A DNA stretch of 64,000 bases from assembly GCF_009002475.1 (NCBI RefSeq), contig NZ_AP019860.1, positions 6,710,501-6,774,500 of the forward strand, written 5' to 3'. Below are positions 36,623 to 46,568 of the stretch, one piece after another (the stretch's first letter is position 1; the number at the start of each line of letters is the position of its first letter). The position numbers and the translations under genes were made by a program. The notes under the pieces were generated by a model that was not told where the DNA came from, searched no databases, and saw only the letters and a list, made by a program, of their open reading frames with translations. Origin of the DNA: Candidatus Uabimicrobium amorphum. GTDB lineage: Bacteria; Planctomycetota; Uabimicrobiia; Uabimicrobiales; Uabimicrobiaceae.

Positions 36623-39600
36623 CTATACTATCATTTCCCCTAACCCACGTAACATCTCAATAGCATCTTGTGGTAAAGTCTTTGGTTCCTTACCCGCTGC
36701 ATAACAAGCAAGGATTTTTTCGGCTGTTTGTTCGATGATGTGTGTTAGATCTGCTGCTTGTCTCAGCGTTCCTGCGGCAACGACTAGACCATGATTTTGC
36801 ATCAAAACCGCTGTTCCTTTTCCAATTGCTTTGGCAACCTCCTCTGCGAGTTCTCTACTTCCTGGCATAATGAATGGTACGCGTGGAATCTCTCCCACAA
36901 AAACCGCTTCTGTTGAAATAGGAAGAAATGGTAGTTCACTAAGTGCCAGAGCTGTCGCTTGAGGAGCATGAGTATGCACCACGGCATTTATTTCTGGACG
37001 ATTTTTCATAATCAATGTATGTAGATGTCTTTCACTCGAAGGGTTGTACATGCTTTCTTGTAGCGGATTTCCTTCTAAATCGACATTGACAATCATCTCA
37101 CCACTCAGACCACCTTTGTATACTTGACTTGGGGTAATCCATGCATTTTGTGTATTTTTGGCATTGCGTACGCTCACATTACCACCAGTGGAAGTGATAA
37201 ATCCTGCCTGATACAGTTCATTGAAAATTTCGACAACTTCGTCGCGTTCGTCATTACATTTTTGTACGGCCGTCGCTGTTTCTGCTGTTTTTTGTACGAC
37301 AGGTTGTGCAGTGGTTTTTTGTGGAGCAGTTCCGGCTAAATTTTCCAAGTTACCTGGATCACCTATTTTGTCGCGGGCAATCGTATACAAGCGAATGGTG
37401 TCCTTTTCAATTTTTTGCATACGCATTGCTTTTAGAGTGTCTCCACTAAATGATAGTTTGCCGGTCATTGCGGCACGTACACCATTTATCTTACCAAAAA
37501 GTACACCATCAAATGTTGCGGCCTTCATCTTAAGAGTCACATTTGGACGTTGTTTTGCCTCTCCCCAGTAAGTTGTGACAACTCCTTTGTTATAATGCAC
37601 AACAAATTTGTACTGGGTATCGGGAATAACGTATTGCACACAGATATTGAGTTTATTTGAAAATTTTATGATGGCATCGTCTTTTTCCACTAGTTTGAGA
37701 AACATTTGGCAAATCTCTTTAAATTTTCCGTCACCTTGTGGTTGCTGTTCGTTGGTCTGTGGTGTCTGTGATGGAGTTTTTGATACTTCTTGTGTGACAG
37801 ATGCCGTGTCTTGCGTTGCGGGTTTTGCCACGTTTTCCGTTGCCGGTTTTGCTACTTTTTTTGTGGTAACAATGTTGCGCAATTTGGAAAACATTCCCTT
37901 TTTGTTGGTTGTTGATTGTTGTTCTTGTTCTTGCTCTTGGTCAAGATCTGTGACCGCAGGACCGCTCGTCGCATTTAACTGCTGCAATTGTTTGGTTGAT
38001 AATTTTTTCGCCGCTTGTGTCCAGCTAAAATTTGCTAAAACTTCGGGGTTACGTGCATGATCGGGTCGTTCACCACGTAACAATTTTTTAAGCTCACTGA
38101 CCACTATTTGTCCCTGGTGAGCAGAAACCTCATAAGTGTTACCGGCAACATGAGGGGTTGCAATCACATTGGGAAATGCGAGTAGCGGATGATCTGCTCC
38201 GGGAGGTTCTACAGAGAAAACGTCCAGTGCAATACCACCAATTTGTTCATTTTGTAAAGCGGTGATGAGCGCTTGCTCGTCGATAAGATGAGCACGAGCG
38301 GTATTTACCAAGCCACACGTTTTTTTCATTTTTTGAAATTCATGATGTGAAATTAGATTACGTGTTTCTTTTGTTACGGCAGCGTGCAAACTAATAAAAT
38401 CGCTATTTTCAAGTAAAAATGGTAGTGAGACAGAACGTGCTCCTGTGGCAGCGATGTCTTCCGCGCTTAAATACGGGTCATAAACCAATATGTTGACATC
38501 AAAAGGCAAGAGTCTTTCGACAACCTTGCGTCCGACAGCTCCCATGCCGATAAGACCAATATTCTTTTGCCATAGTTCATATCCTTGTAATTGTTTATGA
38601 GCCATGCCCATTCTTGCAATATCTCCGGCCTCCACTTCAGGGTCATGTAAAAAGGAAATGGCGCTCTTTAGTTTACGTGCTAGCATCAAAATGAAAGCTA
38701 CGGTTAAGTCGGCAACGGCAACAGCATTGCGTCCGGGTGTATTCAGTACTGGTATACCGAGCATTGTACATGCATTTATGTCGATATTAACGGCATTGCC
38801 GCGGCAGGAAACAACTGTTTTCAAACTGGGAATTTTTTGCAAAGATTCGGCATCGAGAACATCTACTTCGGTAATAAATACATGGTAGTTATGCAAAGCT
38901 TCAACGAGTGCATCTCCGGTCAGTAGCTGCATTTCATTGCGATAACTTCCATAGTGCACATCGGCAAACTCTCGTAGTTGAGCCAAAGATTTCTCATCGA
39001 AGTCCGCGGAAATGAATATGCGCGGACGAAACTGTGTCGTAACATCGGTAATGCGCAGCTCGTTTACTTCACTAACTCCTTGTAGCGCAGCGTCACCCGC
39101 CAGTTTATTGTATGATGTGGCGCTTTTCGCCATATCATGCCAACGTTCGTAGAGATTTTGATACGTAGAACTGTGGTCTTCATCTGTTTTGCAAGTGGTA
39201 TACGAGTTGATTTTCTGGGCGGCACTAATGAAATCGCTAAATACTCCAACGCCCACACCAGCACATATTGCGGCCCCCAAGGCTGTGGACTCTTTTACCT
39301 GTGGAATATGGATGTCTGTTTCGTGTAAACTACTCAGTATTTGAGCACACAATGAACTTTGCGACATACCACCAGTGAAAATAACTTTTTGTACTTTGTC
39401 TGTCAATTGCCTTAGGTTTGTACTAATGCCATAGCAAATACCTTCGACAATTGCTCGCGCGATATGCTGGCGTTCAGCAGTATTTTGTGGATAAATCATC
39501 GGCGCGACGGTTAAATGTCCCAAGGGAATATTCATTTCGCGCGCATCGAAAACCCCTATTCCCATCGTCGATAAAATTCCCCGTGCACCGCAACTCGATG

Positions 39601-40582
39601 TTTTTGCCTGCGCACATAGCATAGCAACGGCTTGCGGGTGGTTGTAGATTACTTTACTGATAAACTCCAAAGTAGCTCCGACAGGACCAGCATTGCTTTC
39701 CTGTACCCATAATCCAGGAATAATGTGACTTTCTGTCCACAAATGATTTTGTATTTTTACTTCACTTTGTACATGTTGAACAGGAGCGGTTGTTCCACTC
39801 ACAATGCAAATATCCCCGGCCTGCGTAGCACCACTACCTAGAAGAGCGCTTTGCGTATCTGCTCCGCCGACAATGACAGGTGTACCGTTTGTTAGCCCTA
39901 TTTCGTTGGCAACATTTTTTTGTAGTTCCCCCAGTTTCGTACCTGCATGATTTACTTTAGGAAAGATATGTTTGGGAATGTCTAGAGATTTGATAAGAGA
40001 TTGCGACCATTCATTGTTTTTTATATCAAAAAGCATCGATCCGCTGGCATGGGACAATTCTGTAGAGATAACGCCGGTTAGACGCATGGCGATCCAATCA
40101 CCTATACTCATGACCGCATGTGCTTGCTGCATAACCTCAGGATGCTCTTGGACGAGATGATACAAACGCGATCCCATGAGGACAGCACCTGGCCAATGTC
40201 CACTAGTAGAGGCAAATTTATCACCATGTTCGCTACCCAGTTGCGCAGCATGCATGGCAGCACGTCCATCAATATTGGGTACTGCAAAAATGACTTTTTG
40301 TTGTTTGTCGACGATAACCATTCCATAGCGAACACTGCTAACAGCTAGCGCTTTGATATTTTTGGTATCAATGGCGTTTTTTTCTGTCACTTTACGCACT
40401 ACTCGAACAATTGAATTCCATATGGTTGTGGTATCTAAGTCATAAAATCCAATGGAGTTAGGGATCGTACGGTGTGTCCAAGAAATGCTTTCGCATAGGG
40501 TTTCTCCGCTTTCGACGTTTAGTAGCAAGCAGCGTCCTCCACCACCGCCAATGTCGATTCCCATTAAAAAGGAGTTACTCAT
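36623..40582 (-). CDS. Fusion: FGGY sugar kinase - 2-hydroxyacid dehydrogenase - SCP2 - class II aldolase
   Basis: 1319 residues; AGGAAAG before the ATG. (1) 1-490, FGGY carbohydrate kinase: GIDIGGGGGR, catalytic Asp in GGADTQS (about 242), IFTGGMSQ, VKESTALGAAICAG; closer in look to LsrK/xylulokinase than to glycerol kinase. (2) 515-845, D-2-hydroxyacid dehydrogenase with GMGAVG NAD site (679-684) and catalytic Arg763, Glu792, His811. (3) Gln/Thr-rich linker, then an SCP2 lipid-binding domain (about 955-1065). (4) 1109-1319, class II aldolase (FucA/AraD type) with zinc His1203, His1205, His1264 and Glu1184. Kinase plus aldolase suggests phosphorylation and retro-aldol cleavage of a ketose or acid sugar, with a dehydrogenase step. 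The frame is unbroken throughout. Confidence 0.93.
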   Translation of the reverse strand: MSNSFLMGIDIGGGGGRCLLLNVESGETLCESISWTHRTIPNSIGFYDLDTTTIWNSIVRVVRKVTEKNAIDTKNIKALAVSSVRYGMVIVDKQQKVIFAVPNIDGRAAMHAAQLGSEHGDKFASTSGHWPGAVLMGSRLYHLVQEHPEVMQQAHAVMSIGDWIAMRLTGVISTELSHASGSMLFDIKNNEWSQSLIKSLDIPKHIFPKVNHAGTKLGELQKNVANEIGLTNGTPVIVGGADTQSALLGSGATQAGDICIVSGTTAPVQHVQSEVKIQNHLWTESHIIPGLWVQESNAGPVGATLEFISKVIYNHPQAVAMLCAQAKTSSCGARGILSTMGIGVFDAREMNIPLGHLTVAPMIYPQNTAERQHIARAIVEGICYGISTNLRQLTDKVQKVIFTGGMSQSSLCAQILSSLHETDIHIPQVKESTALGAAICAGVGVGVFSDFISAAQKINSYTTCKTDEDHSSTYQNLYERWHDMAKSATSYNKLAGDAALQGVSEVNELRITDVTTQFRPRIFISADFDEKSLAQLREFADVHYGSYRNEMQLLTGDALVEALHNYHVFITEVDVLDAESLQKIPSLKTVVSCRGNAVNIDINACTMLGIPVLNTPGRNAVAVADLTVAFILMLARKLKSAISFLHDPEVEAGDIARMGMAHKQLQGYELWQKNIGLIGMGAVGRKVVERLLPFDVNILVYDPYLSAEDIAATGARSVSLPFLLENSDFISLHAAVTKETRNLISHHEFQKMKKTCGLVNTARAHLIDEQALITALQNEQIGGIALDVFSVEPPGADHPLLAFPNVIATPHVAGNTYEVSAHQGQIVVSELKKLLRGERPDHARNPEVLANFSWTQAAKKLSTKQLQQLNATSGPAVTDLDQEQEQEQQSTTNKKGMFSKLRNIVTTKKVAKPATENVAKPATQDTASVTQEVSKTPSQTPQTNEQQPQGDGKFKEICQMFLKLVEKDDAIIKFSNKLNICVQYVIPDTQYKFVVHYNKGVVTTYWGEAKQRPNVTLKMKAATFDGVLFGKINGVRAAMTGKLSFSGDTLKAMRMQKIEKDTIRLYTIARDKIGDPGNLENLAGTAPQKTTAQPVVQKTAETATAVQKCNDERDEVVEIFNELYQAGFITSTGGNVSVRNAKNTQNAWITPSQVYKGGLSGEMIVNVDLEGNPLQESMYNPSSERHLHTLIMKNRPEINAVVHTHAPQATALALSELPFLPISTEAVFVGEIPRVPFIMPGSRELAEEVAKAIGKGTAVLMQNHGLVVAAGTLRQAADLTHIIEQTAEKILACYAAGKEPKTLPQDAIEMLRGLGEMIV

Positions 40583-40816
40583 TTTACTTTCCTATTATGA
40601 TGTATGGTTTTAATAAAAACTTCCCGAGAAAAATGTATTGCAAAAAAGTGAAAATGTATATATCTTACATATATAGCATTTTAGGTTGGAATAATATAGA
40701 GTACCATTCACTGGTGGGAAAATTTCCGTGTGATTATATCGAGCAAAAAAAAACAACCTTTTTTGCTGCATCCAGAACAAATAGCTGGCTACTTTTCAGT
40801 AGTTTAGGCTATTTAT

Positions 40817-40841
40817 AAAGCCGCGGATTTCGCGGCTTTTT
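40817..40841. terminator. Terminator hairpin after glyS
   Basis: Perfect 9-bp stem AAAGCCGCG/CGCGGCTTT, 5-base loop. On the plus strand it is followed by five T; on the minus strand, where glyS ends 30 bases earlier, only by TTTATAAAT. It most likely ends glyS. Confidence 0.75.
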
Positions 40842-40870
40842 GCTTTTAATTTTGATGCCAAAATTGGCTG

Positions 40871-42433
40871 TCATTTTAGTTTGTCGCGTACGATTTGTAC
40901 TGCTTCTTCTATTGATATGCGCTCTTGTTTTGTTGTATCGCGATCACGAATAGTTACGGTATTGTTCTCCAGAGTTTCTCCGTCTATGGTCAAGCAATAT
41001 GGAGTTCCGATTTCGTCGTGACGTCGGTAACGTTTGCCGATGGCATTTACTTCATCATAGCGTGCGTTGATCCCAGATTCGAAAAACATCTTTGCCACTT
41101 CGCGCGCTTTTTCAGGCATTCCTTCTTTGCGCAACAAAGGTAAGATGGCGACTTTGTAAGGGGCAAGTCTTGGATGCAAACGCAATACTGTACGCTTTTG
41201 TGGTACTCCTTTTGAGTCGGGTATTTCATCTACGCATAAAGCATCGTTTAAAAATGCGAGCACACCTCTTGTTGCTCCGGCCGCAGGTTCAATAACGTAT
41301 GGATGATACGCTTCATTTGTTTCAGGATCACGGTACTGTAACTTCTTGCCCGATCCCGATTCGTGTTTCTTTAAATCGTAATCTGTACGGCTTGCAACTC
41401 CTTCTAGTTCATCCCATCCCCATGGAAAATTGTACTCTATGTCATAACAGTTGTCGGCATAGTGCGCCAATTCGCTCTCTTCATGTTGACGAAGTTTGAA
41501 ATTTTCAGGAGTATTGGCATATTTTTGCCACCATCCAAGTCGTTTGTCTTTCCAATAATCTAACCACTCTTTCGCAGTGTCAGGCTTACAGAAGAATTCC
41601 ATTTCCATCTGTTCAAATTCACACGAGCGAAATATAAAATAACGGGTTGTGATTTCATTGCGGAAAGATTTTCCGATTTGAGCTATCCCAAAAGGGACTT
41701 TCATGCTCATTGTTCTTTGAATATTTTGAAATTGTACGAACATTGCTTGTGCGGTCTCTGGACGAAGATATACCGTGGAAGGATCTACGGATTTTTGAAT
41801 CTCTTCACGTAATTCGCGTCCAGATAAATCTTGAAGTTTTCCTTGTTCTATCTTTTGTGCGATCTCTTCCATTGGATCTACGGGACCTAAAAAAGAACGG
41901 AACATTAAGTTGAATTGGCGTTCCTCGGATAAGAACTGTCCGCTTGCACCACAACATGGACATTTATAACCACGATGATCTGCCTTGGCACCGTGTAGGG
42001 ATTTACCTTTTCTTTCTAACTCAATGTCAAAAGTGTTTTTGATGTATTCCAGCGCAGCCTTCGCTTTTCCTTTGTCTGGAAAACTGATCACGATATCTTC
42101 GCCTTCTTCTGCCGTGGGAGCTTTGTCTGCACGGAAGCGTTCCTTACAAATTTTGCAGTCAACGAGGGGATCGGAAAAGCCTGCGAGATGTCCTGATGAC
42201 TTCCATACTTGAGGATGCATGATAATAGAAGCGTCTAGTCCGACAACATCTTCTCTCATGTACACCATTTCATTCCACCACTCGTTCATAATATTACGCT
42301 TTAGTTCCACACCGAGAGGTCCATAGTCATAGGCACTGCGCAGCCCCCCGTAGATTTCGCTCGAAGGAAAGATAAATCCACGATTTTTACAAAGAGCTGT
42401 CAAATCTTGCAATTTCTTTTCGTTATTTTCCAT
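40871..42433 (-). CDS. glyS: Glycyl-tRNA synthetase (homodimeric, class II)
   Basis: 520 residues, the single-chain eukaryote/archaeal-type GlyRS and not the alpha2-beta2 form with a separate GlyQ. N-terminal NRGFIFPSSEIYGGLRSAYDYG, zinc-like CKIC and CPCC pairs, motif 2 FRNEIT with FEQMEMEFF, GVASRTDYDLK and the C-terminal anticodon-binding domain (RLAPYKVAILPL, AIGKRYRRHDEIG). It charges tRNA-Gly. The gene overlaps the kinase upstream by 11 bases, with AGAGGATAATA inside the kinase's last codons, so the two are coupled. Confidence 0.97.
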   Translation of the reverse strand: MENNEKKLQDLTALCKNRGFIFPSSEIYGGLRSAYDYGPLGVELKRNIMNEWWNEMVYMREDVVGLDASIIMHPQVWKSSGHLAGFSDPLVDCKICKERFRADKAPTAEEGEDIVISFPDKGKAKAALEYIKNTFDIELERKGKSLHGAKADHRGYKCPCCGASGQFLSEERQFNLMFRSFLGPVDPMEEIAQKIEQGKLQDLSGRELREEIQKSVDPSTVYLRPETAQAMFVQFQNIQRTMSMKVPFGIAQIGKSFRNEITTRYFIFRSCEFEQMEMEFFCKPDTAKEWLDYWKDKRLGWWQKYANTPENFKLRQHEESELAHYADNCYDIEYNFPWGWDELEGVASRTDYDLKKHESGSGKKLQYRDPETNEAYHPYVIEPAAGATRGVLAFLNDALCVDEIPDSKGVPQKRTVLRLHPRLAPYKVAILPLLRKEGMPEKAREVAKMFFESGINARYDEVNAIGKRYRRHDEIGTPYCLTIDGETLENNTVTIRDRDTTKQERISIEEAVQIVRDKLK

Positions 42434-44756
42434 TATTATCCTCTATTTTTTTTAACCGCAGTTCATTTATTAGGGAACTGCGATATCTGTACTGATATTG
42501 TTCTTTAAATCTTAAATTTTTCATCAAGTCCATAAGATTCTTGACGAGTTGTCGCGAAAATTGAAAATCTTCGCGGTAGATGAGATGAGATATTGTTTCT
42601 AAAGTTTTACCACTATCTAATTGCTTTAGATAGTTGAGAATTCTATCGTCAGTCGTATTTTGAAATACAACATTTATCTGTTTTTTGTTTGGCTCTAAGG
42701 TTATCTCTGTAAAGTAATATGCATGCTCTACACGTAGCTTACGGGCACTTCTGGGAAGCTTTGCCGAAAAAACGGTTAGTTGTTGTGTTTCACTAATATG
42801 ATCTAGTTGCAGTGGTTTTTCGTCTACAAAAAATTTAAAACGATCCTCTTCGCGTTTTATACAGGTCAGCTCGTAGGTAATATCTTCGATAATGGGCTTT
42901 TTAACCACAAGTGCTAGTTTTACCTTTACGGTGTATGTCTTGTCTGATGGCAAAATCATTTTCTCAAGGGCGATGCTTTCATAGTGTTCAAATTCTACAT
43001 GTATAACAACTTTTCCAGGTAAGATAACGTTACCCTCAAGTATCTGTCCATTGACAACAATTTTCTCTGGTGAAATTTCTTTTTCTGTTTTGATATCAAT
43101 AATAGAGAAATCGATTTTTCGCGGTAAAACTTCCATTTTTTCGTGAATATGCAGTTCTTTTCCCGCACGTACTTCAAAAGACTTACTCAGAGGTTTGTAA
43201 CCCTGTTTTTCAATTTTATATACATATTTTCCTGCAGGAAGTTTAGGAGTATGGCGTTTGATGCGTACAAAATCATCTTTTGTTTCACGCATGATCGAGA
43301 TGAGAAATTCATGAGAAGCGTAAAAAGGATCTTCTACCGTAAATTTCACCGGGTATTTTTCGCGGGGTTTTTTATCCTTAAACGACTGTAGCGTATCCAT
43401 AATTTTTTTCTTGGCAATGACAACCCCGCTGCGGATTTTTTGTGAAAATTTATGTTGTGGATAGAACCTTTCCATGGCGAATAATCCAGCACCCGCAAGT
43501 AAGATAAGCATAACCAATACGGAGAACCATGACCTTTTTTTCTTGGGAGGTGCCGCGACTTTATGTACTCTTTTTTTGCCATGTTGCATGTATTCATTGA
43601 TGGCTTCGACGATCTGTTTACCGTTTTGAAAACGGTCCTCGGGTTTTTTGGCCATCATTTTTGCGACAATACTCGCGAGCGCATCGTCAATTTTTTGATT
43701 ATACTTTTGTATCGGTGTCGGTTCTTTGTGCACATGAGACATCATAATATTGTATAAATTGTCACCTTTTAAAGGTAGGTTACCACACAACATTTCATAA
43801 AAAGTAATGCCCAATGAGTATAGATCACTACGATTGTCAACCGGTTTACCTTCTACTTGTTCAGGCGCCATATATGATGGGGTTCCCACGACCTGACCGG
43901 TGTGAGACAAAGAAGCAGCGGAAGGCATTTTGGCTAGTCCAAAATCAGTCACTTTGGGTTCGTCGTTACTTGAAATCATTATGTTGGCAGGTTTAATATC
44001 GCGATGTATGATTTTTAACTTATGCGCGGCATCAAGGCCTTCTGCTACCTTTTTTATTAAAGTCAATGTTCGAACAATATCAAGAGGCGCTTGTCTTTTT
44101 ATAATCGCTGATAAAGGTTCTCCATCAATAAACTCTACGACCAAATAGTAGTTGTTGCCCAGTTTAGATATATCGTGTATTTGCATGATATTGGGATGAT
44201 TAAGACTTGCAACAGTTTGTGCTTCGCGCACAAATCTTTCCGAGTGAACCGAGTCTATCTGGCTATTGATAAGAACTTTTATGGCCACGGCACGTTTTAA
44301 GGTTTCATCTTTTGCTTTGTAGACAATGCCCATTCCACCACGACCGAGTCTTCCCGTAATCACGTAGCGTCCAAGTTTTTGTCCTATCGCATTTCCCAAA
44401 AAAATGCTTTCTTGTTCTTGACTTTGTATCGCCAATCCTTGACCTGATTCTTTACTTTTAGACATAGAACCAGGAGCGATTGTAAATGATACTTGTGGTT
44501 GGTCATCACACATCGTAAGAGTTTTGCTGTGCCGTTCTCCACCATCTACTTGTAAGTTTTGGCTAACTTTTGCATAAATTTCGGCCACTTTTTGTGAAGT
44601 GAATATTTTTTGTTCGACAAGTAGATTTTCTAAAGAAATTGCTTTGTTTTTTTTGCGTCTCACAGCTAATTCTTGAGCGTACCGACCTAGTTGTTCTTCG
44701 CTGATGTATCCAAAAGAAACTGCAGCATGAGCGAATAAAGCATCTTTGGCATCCAT
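42423..44756 (-). CDS. Transmembrane Ser/Thr kinase with PEGA-type extracytoplasmic domain
   Basis: 777 residues from the ATG at 44756 (AAAGGT 7 bases upstream); a TTG six bases further up is less likely. An N-terminal helical module (SFGYISEEQLGRYAQEL, NLLVEQKIFTSQKV) resembles the MshEN-like part of the kinase at 27018. Kinase: LGRGGMGIVYKA, VAIKVL, HRDIKPAN, TDFGLAKM, GTPSYMAPEQ, complete. A membrane helix (SVLVMLILLAGAGLFAM) is followed by a PEGA-like beta domain (LPAGKYVYKIEKQGYKPL) and more beta-rich sequence outside. Such kinases sense envelope signals. Cotranscribed with glyS. Confidence 0.92.
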   Translation of the reverse strand: MDAKDALFAHAAVSFGYISEEQLGRYAQELAVRRKKNKAISLENLLVEQKIFTSQKVAEIYAKVSQNLQVDGGERHSKTLTMCDDQPQVSFTIAPGSMSKSKESGQGLAIQSQEQESIFLGNAIGQKLGRYVITGRLGRGGMGIVYKAKDETLKRAVAIKVLINSQIDSVHSERFVREAQTVASLNHPNIMQIHDISKLGNNYYLVVEFIDGEPLSAIIKRQAPLDIVRTLTLIKKVAEGLDAAHKLKIIHRDIKPANIMISSNDEPKVTDFGLAKMPSAASLSHTGQVVGTPSYMAPEQVEGKPVDNRSDLYSLGITFYEMLCGNLPLKGDNLYNIMMSHVHKEPTPIQKYNQKIDDALASIVAKMMAKKPEDRFQNGKQIVEAINEYMQHGKKRVHKVAAPPKKKRSWFSVLVMLILLAGAGLFAMERFYPQHKFSQKIRSGVVIAKKKIMDTLQSFKDKKPREKYPVKFTVEDPFYASHEFLISIMRETKDDFVRIKRHTPKLPAGKYVYKIEKQGYKPLSKSFEVRAGKELHIHEKMEVLPRKIDFSIIDIKTEKEISPEKIVVNGQILEGNVILPGKVVIHVEFEHYESIALEKMILPSDKTYTVKVKLALVVKKPIIEDITYELTCIKREEDRFKFFVDEKPLQLDHISETQQLTVFSAKLPRSARKLRVEHAYYFTEITLEPNKKQINVVFQNTTDDRILNYLKQLDSGKTLETISHLIYREDFQFSRQLVKNLMDLMKNLRFKEQYQYRYRSSLINELRLKKIEDNNGK

Positions 44757-44980
44757 ATGCAACCTTTTCTCTCAAGAATATTATTTTCACATCATTGTTC
44801 TAGTTTACAAAATGGGACTTTACTGTGTAGAGTTTGCTTTTTATTCGCGTGTTTGTCAAGGTCTATCAACTTATCAGCGTAAAAAAATATGTTGTCTATG
44901 TTTGCGTTACAATAAGGGAATAAGTCGATAGAACGTTGTAAAAAGCTACACAGAATATTTTAGCAAAGGATAGCAATTTT

Positions 44981-45211
44981 ATGGACAAGTTAACACAAGA
45001 AAAAGATTTATTTTTGCAGCAGCTACAAAATTTATACGACCAAATGCAAGTGAAATACATAGAGAGAGAACAAAAACGCATTGTACAAAAACAACATCGT
45101 TACCAACAAAAAATTTATGGGGTATTATTTGGGGTCGCTTTGAGTTTACTGTGGTTGATACTGCTATTGCGCATTTATATTTGGCAACAATCTGTTGCGT
45201 TGTTGCACTAA
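44981..45211 (+). CDS. Small single-helix membrane protein with coiled coil
   Basis: 76 residues; AAAGGA 11 bases before the ATG. Residues 1-45 are a Gln/Lys-rich coiled coil in the cytoplasm; residues 47-70 form one membrane helix (YGVLFGVALSLLWLILLLRIYIW). The layout resembles FtsB/FtsL-like or scaffold peptides, but no sequence motif supports that. Monocistronic, divergent from the PEGA kinase. Confidence 0.7.
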   Translation: MDKLTQEKDLFLQQLQNLYDQMQVKYIEREQKRIVQKQHRYQQKIYGVLFGVALSLLWLILLLRIYIWQQSVALLH

Positions 45212-45225
45212 TAACTATTAATTTT

Positions 45226-45388
45226 CGAACCCGAGCCCGCTCCCGAATCCGAGCCCGAGCCCTTAATTTAAAGACCAACACACAACTGCAACGGAAGTAT
45301 TTCGCAGTAGATTTATGAACGACTTTATAAAACCGTGCTTTACTATTATTTTCGGAAACGGCTCGGGTTCGGTTTCGAGCTTGGGTTT
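45226..45388. repeat. Inverted pair of CCCGAG-type hexanucleotide arrays
   Basis: 45226-45262 is a run of imperfect CCCGAG/CCCGAA hexamers; 45353-45388 has the complementary GGCTCG/GGTTCG/GGTTTCG units. The two arms can pair around a 90-base loop. The high GC of the arms stands out in AT-rich surroundings. It occupies the 285-base gap between 45211 and 45497, in which I see no gene. Confidence 0.65.
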
Positions 45389-45496
45389 AAATCCTACAAT
45401 CCTGTCAAATTACTCTTTCACACTAGCGATAATTATGGTAAGATTAATAAACTTAGCATATGTAATTTCTTTGGTTTTTTCGGTTAGGTTTAGATT

Positions 45497-45856
45497 ATGT
45501 TACGAGTCATGTGTCTTCTCATTTTATCATTTGTTATCTCATCATGTTGTTCACCATACTGTTCCATGAAAGAGTTTGCAAAAACCTCAGAAATTTTATT
45601 TGCAACACAATTCAAGGAAAGTTTAGTGAATACTCCTAAGACAGCGCGTTTTGTCGCAGATGTTTTGCGTGGTGACAGTACTTCTTTCATTAGAAGTGGT
45701 AAGCTTTTTTGGGAAGTAAGTAAGGGTGATTTGGCCAGTATGCAAGTTGTCGGTCGTGCAGTTAAAGAACAATGGAATGAGTCAATGGAAAGTCTTCCGC
45801 AACATGCAAAAACAATAGCACGTTACTCTTGTCTTTATTGTGATAAACAAAAGTAA
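45497..45856 (+). CDS. Small lipoprotein of unknown function
   Basis: 119 residues. N-terminus LRVMCLLILSFVISSCC is a lipoprotein signal with lipobox VISSC. The mature part is helical with no known domain and ends with a CLYC pair. It is followed 10 bases later by the EF-hand gene, so the two are cotranscribed. Confidence 0.75.
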   Translation: MLRVMCLLILSFVISSCCSPYCSMKEFAKTSEILFATQFKESLVNTPKTARFVADVLRGDSTSFIRSGKLFWEVSKGDLASMQVVGRAVKEQWNESMESLPQHAKTIARYSCLYCDKQK

Positions 45857-45866
45857 GGAGTAGGAA

Positions 45867-46541
45867 ATGCAAAAACTATTATTCGCAATGTTGTTGTTTT
45901 GCCTATCGTTTCCAGTGTTTGGCGATGATGAAACTACAAGTGATACACAGGCTGGCGATTTGGACAAAATCCAAAAAGACGGTGGCAAAAAGAACAAAAG
46001 ACGAGCACACATAAAAAAGATGCGTGAAAAATTTGACGCGGATGGCAATGGTGAACTCTCAAAAGAGGAAAGAAAACGTTTTAAAAAAGCGTTACTGCGC
46101 TTTGAGATGAAACGCAAACGTAAGCGATTAATGAAAGAGATGGATACCGACGGCGATGGTAAATTAACTGCGGAGCAACAACAGCAACTTACAGAAGCTC
46201 TCGAAAAGCACAAAGAGAATTTTTTGCAGCGTAGAAACAGAAAGCGCGACGGAGAGAATCGCAATGGGAATGGTCGTTTCCAACAAGGTGGTGAAAATCA
46301 ACAACGTTTTCGTCAAAAAATGCTAGAGCGCTTTGATACCAACAAAGATGGTATTTTGTCTGAAGAAGAAAAGAAAAAAATACCTCGTGGGAATCGAAAT
46401 CGTGGCCGATTTCAGGGATTTCGTCAAAAAATGTTAGAGCGTTTTGATACTAACAAAGACGGTGTTTTGTCTGAAGAAGAAAAGCAAAAAATGCGCGAAA
46501 CATTAGGAAATCAACGTGGTAGACGTGGTCGCAACCGCTAA
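45867..46541 (+). CDS. Secreted EF-hand calcium-binding protein
   Basis: 224 residues; AAGGAG before the ATG. Signal peptide QKLLFAMLLFCLSFPVFG. Four EF-hand loops: DADGNGELSKEE (57-68), DTDGDGKLTAEQ (93-104, with Gln at position 12 in place of Glu), DTNKDGILSEEE (157-168) and DTNKDGVLSEEE (193-204). The last two, with their flanking RQKMLERF, are near copies. The linkers are very rich in Arg and Lys. It probably binds Ca2+ outside the cytoplasm. Loop 2 is likely weaker. Confidence 0.9.
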   Translation: MQKLLFAMLLFCLSFPVFGDDETTSDTQAGDLDKIQKDGGKKNKRRAHIKKMREKFDADGNGELSKEERKRFKKALLRFEMKRKRKRLMKEMDTDGDGKLTAEQQQQLTEALEKHKENFLQRRNRKRDGENRNGNGRFQQGGENQQRFRQKMLERFDTNKDGILSEEEKKKIPRGNRNRGRFQGFRQKMLERFDTNKDGVLSEEEKQKMRETLGNQRGRRGRNR

Positions 46542-46568
46542 AACAAAAAATAAACCCAAATTATAGCA

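Noticed and set aside
36623-40582. Fusion gene as two or more misjoined genes
   Set aside because: The frame is continuous, with domain linkers rich in Gln, Thr and Pro and no internal SD-ATG at domain borders, so a true fusion is the simplest reading.
40474-40818. Rightward frame over the start of the fusion gene and the gap before glyS
   Set aside because: No SD, mostly antisense to the conserved FGGY N-terminus; composition is not protein-like.
42995-43177. Small frames inside the PEGA kinase and other long genes
   Set aside because: Shadow frames without ribosome sites, in genes whose main frame is fully explained by conserved domains.
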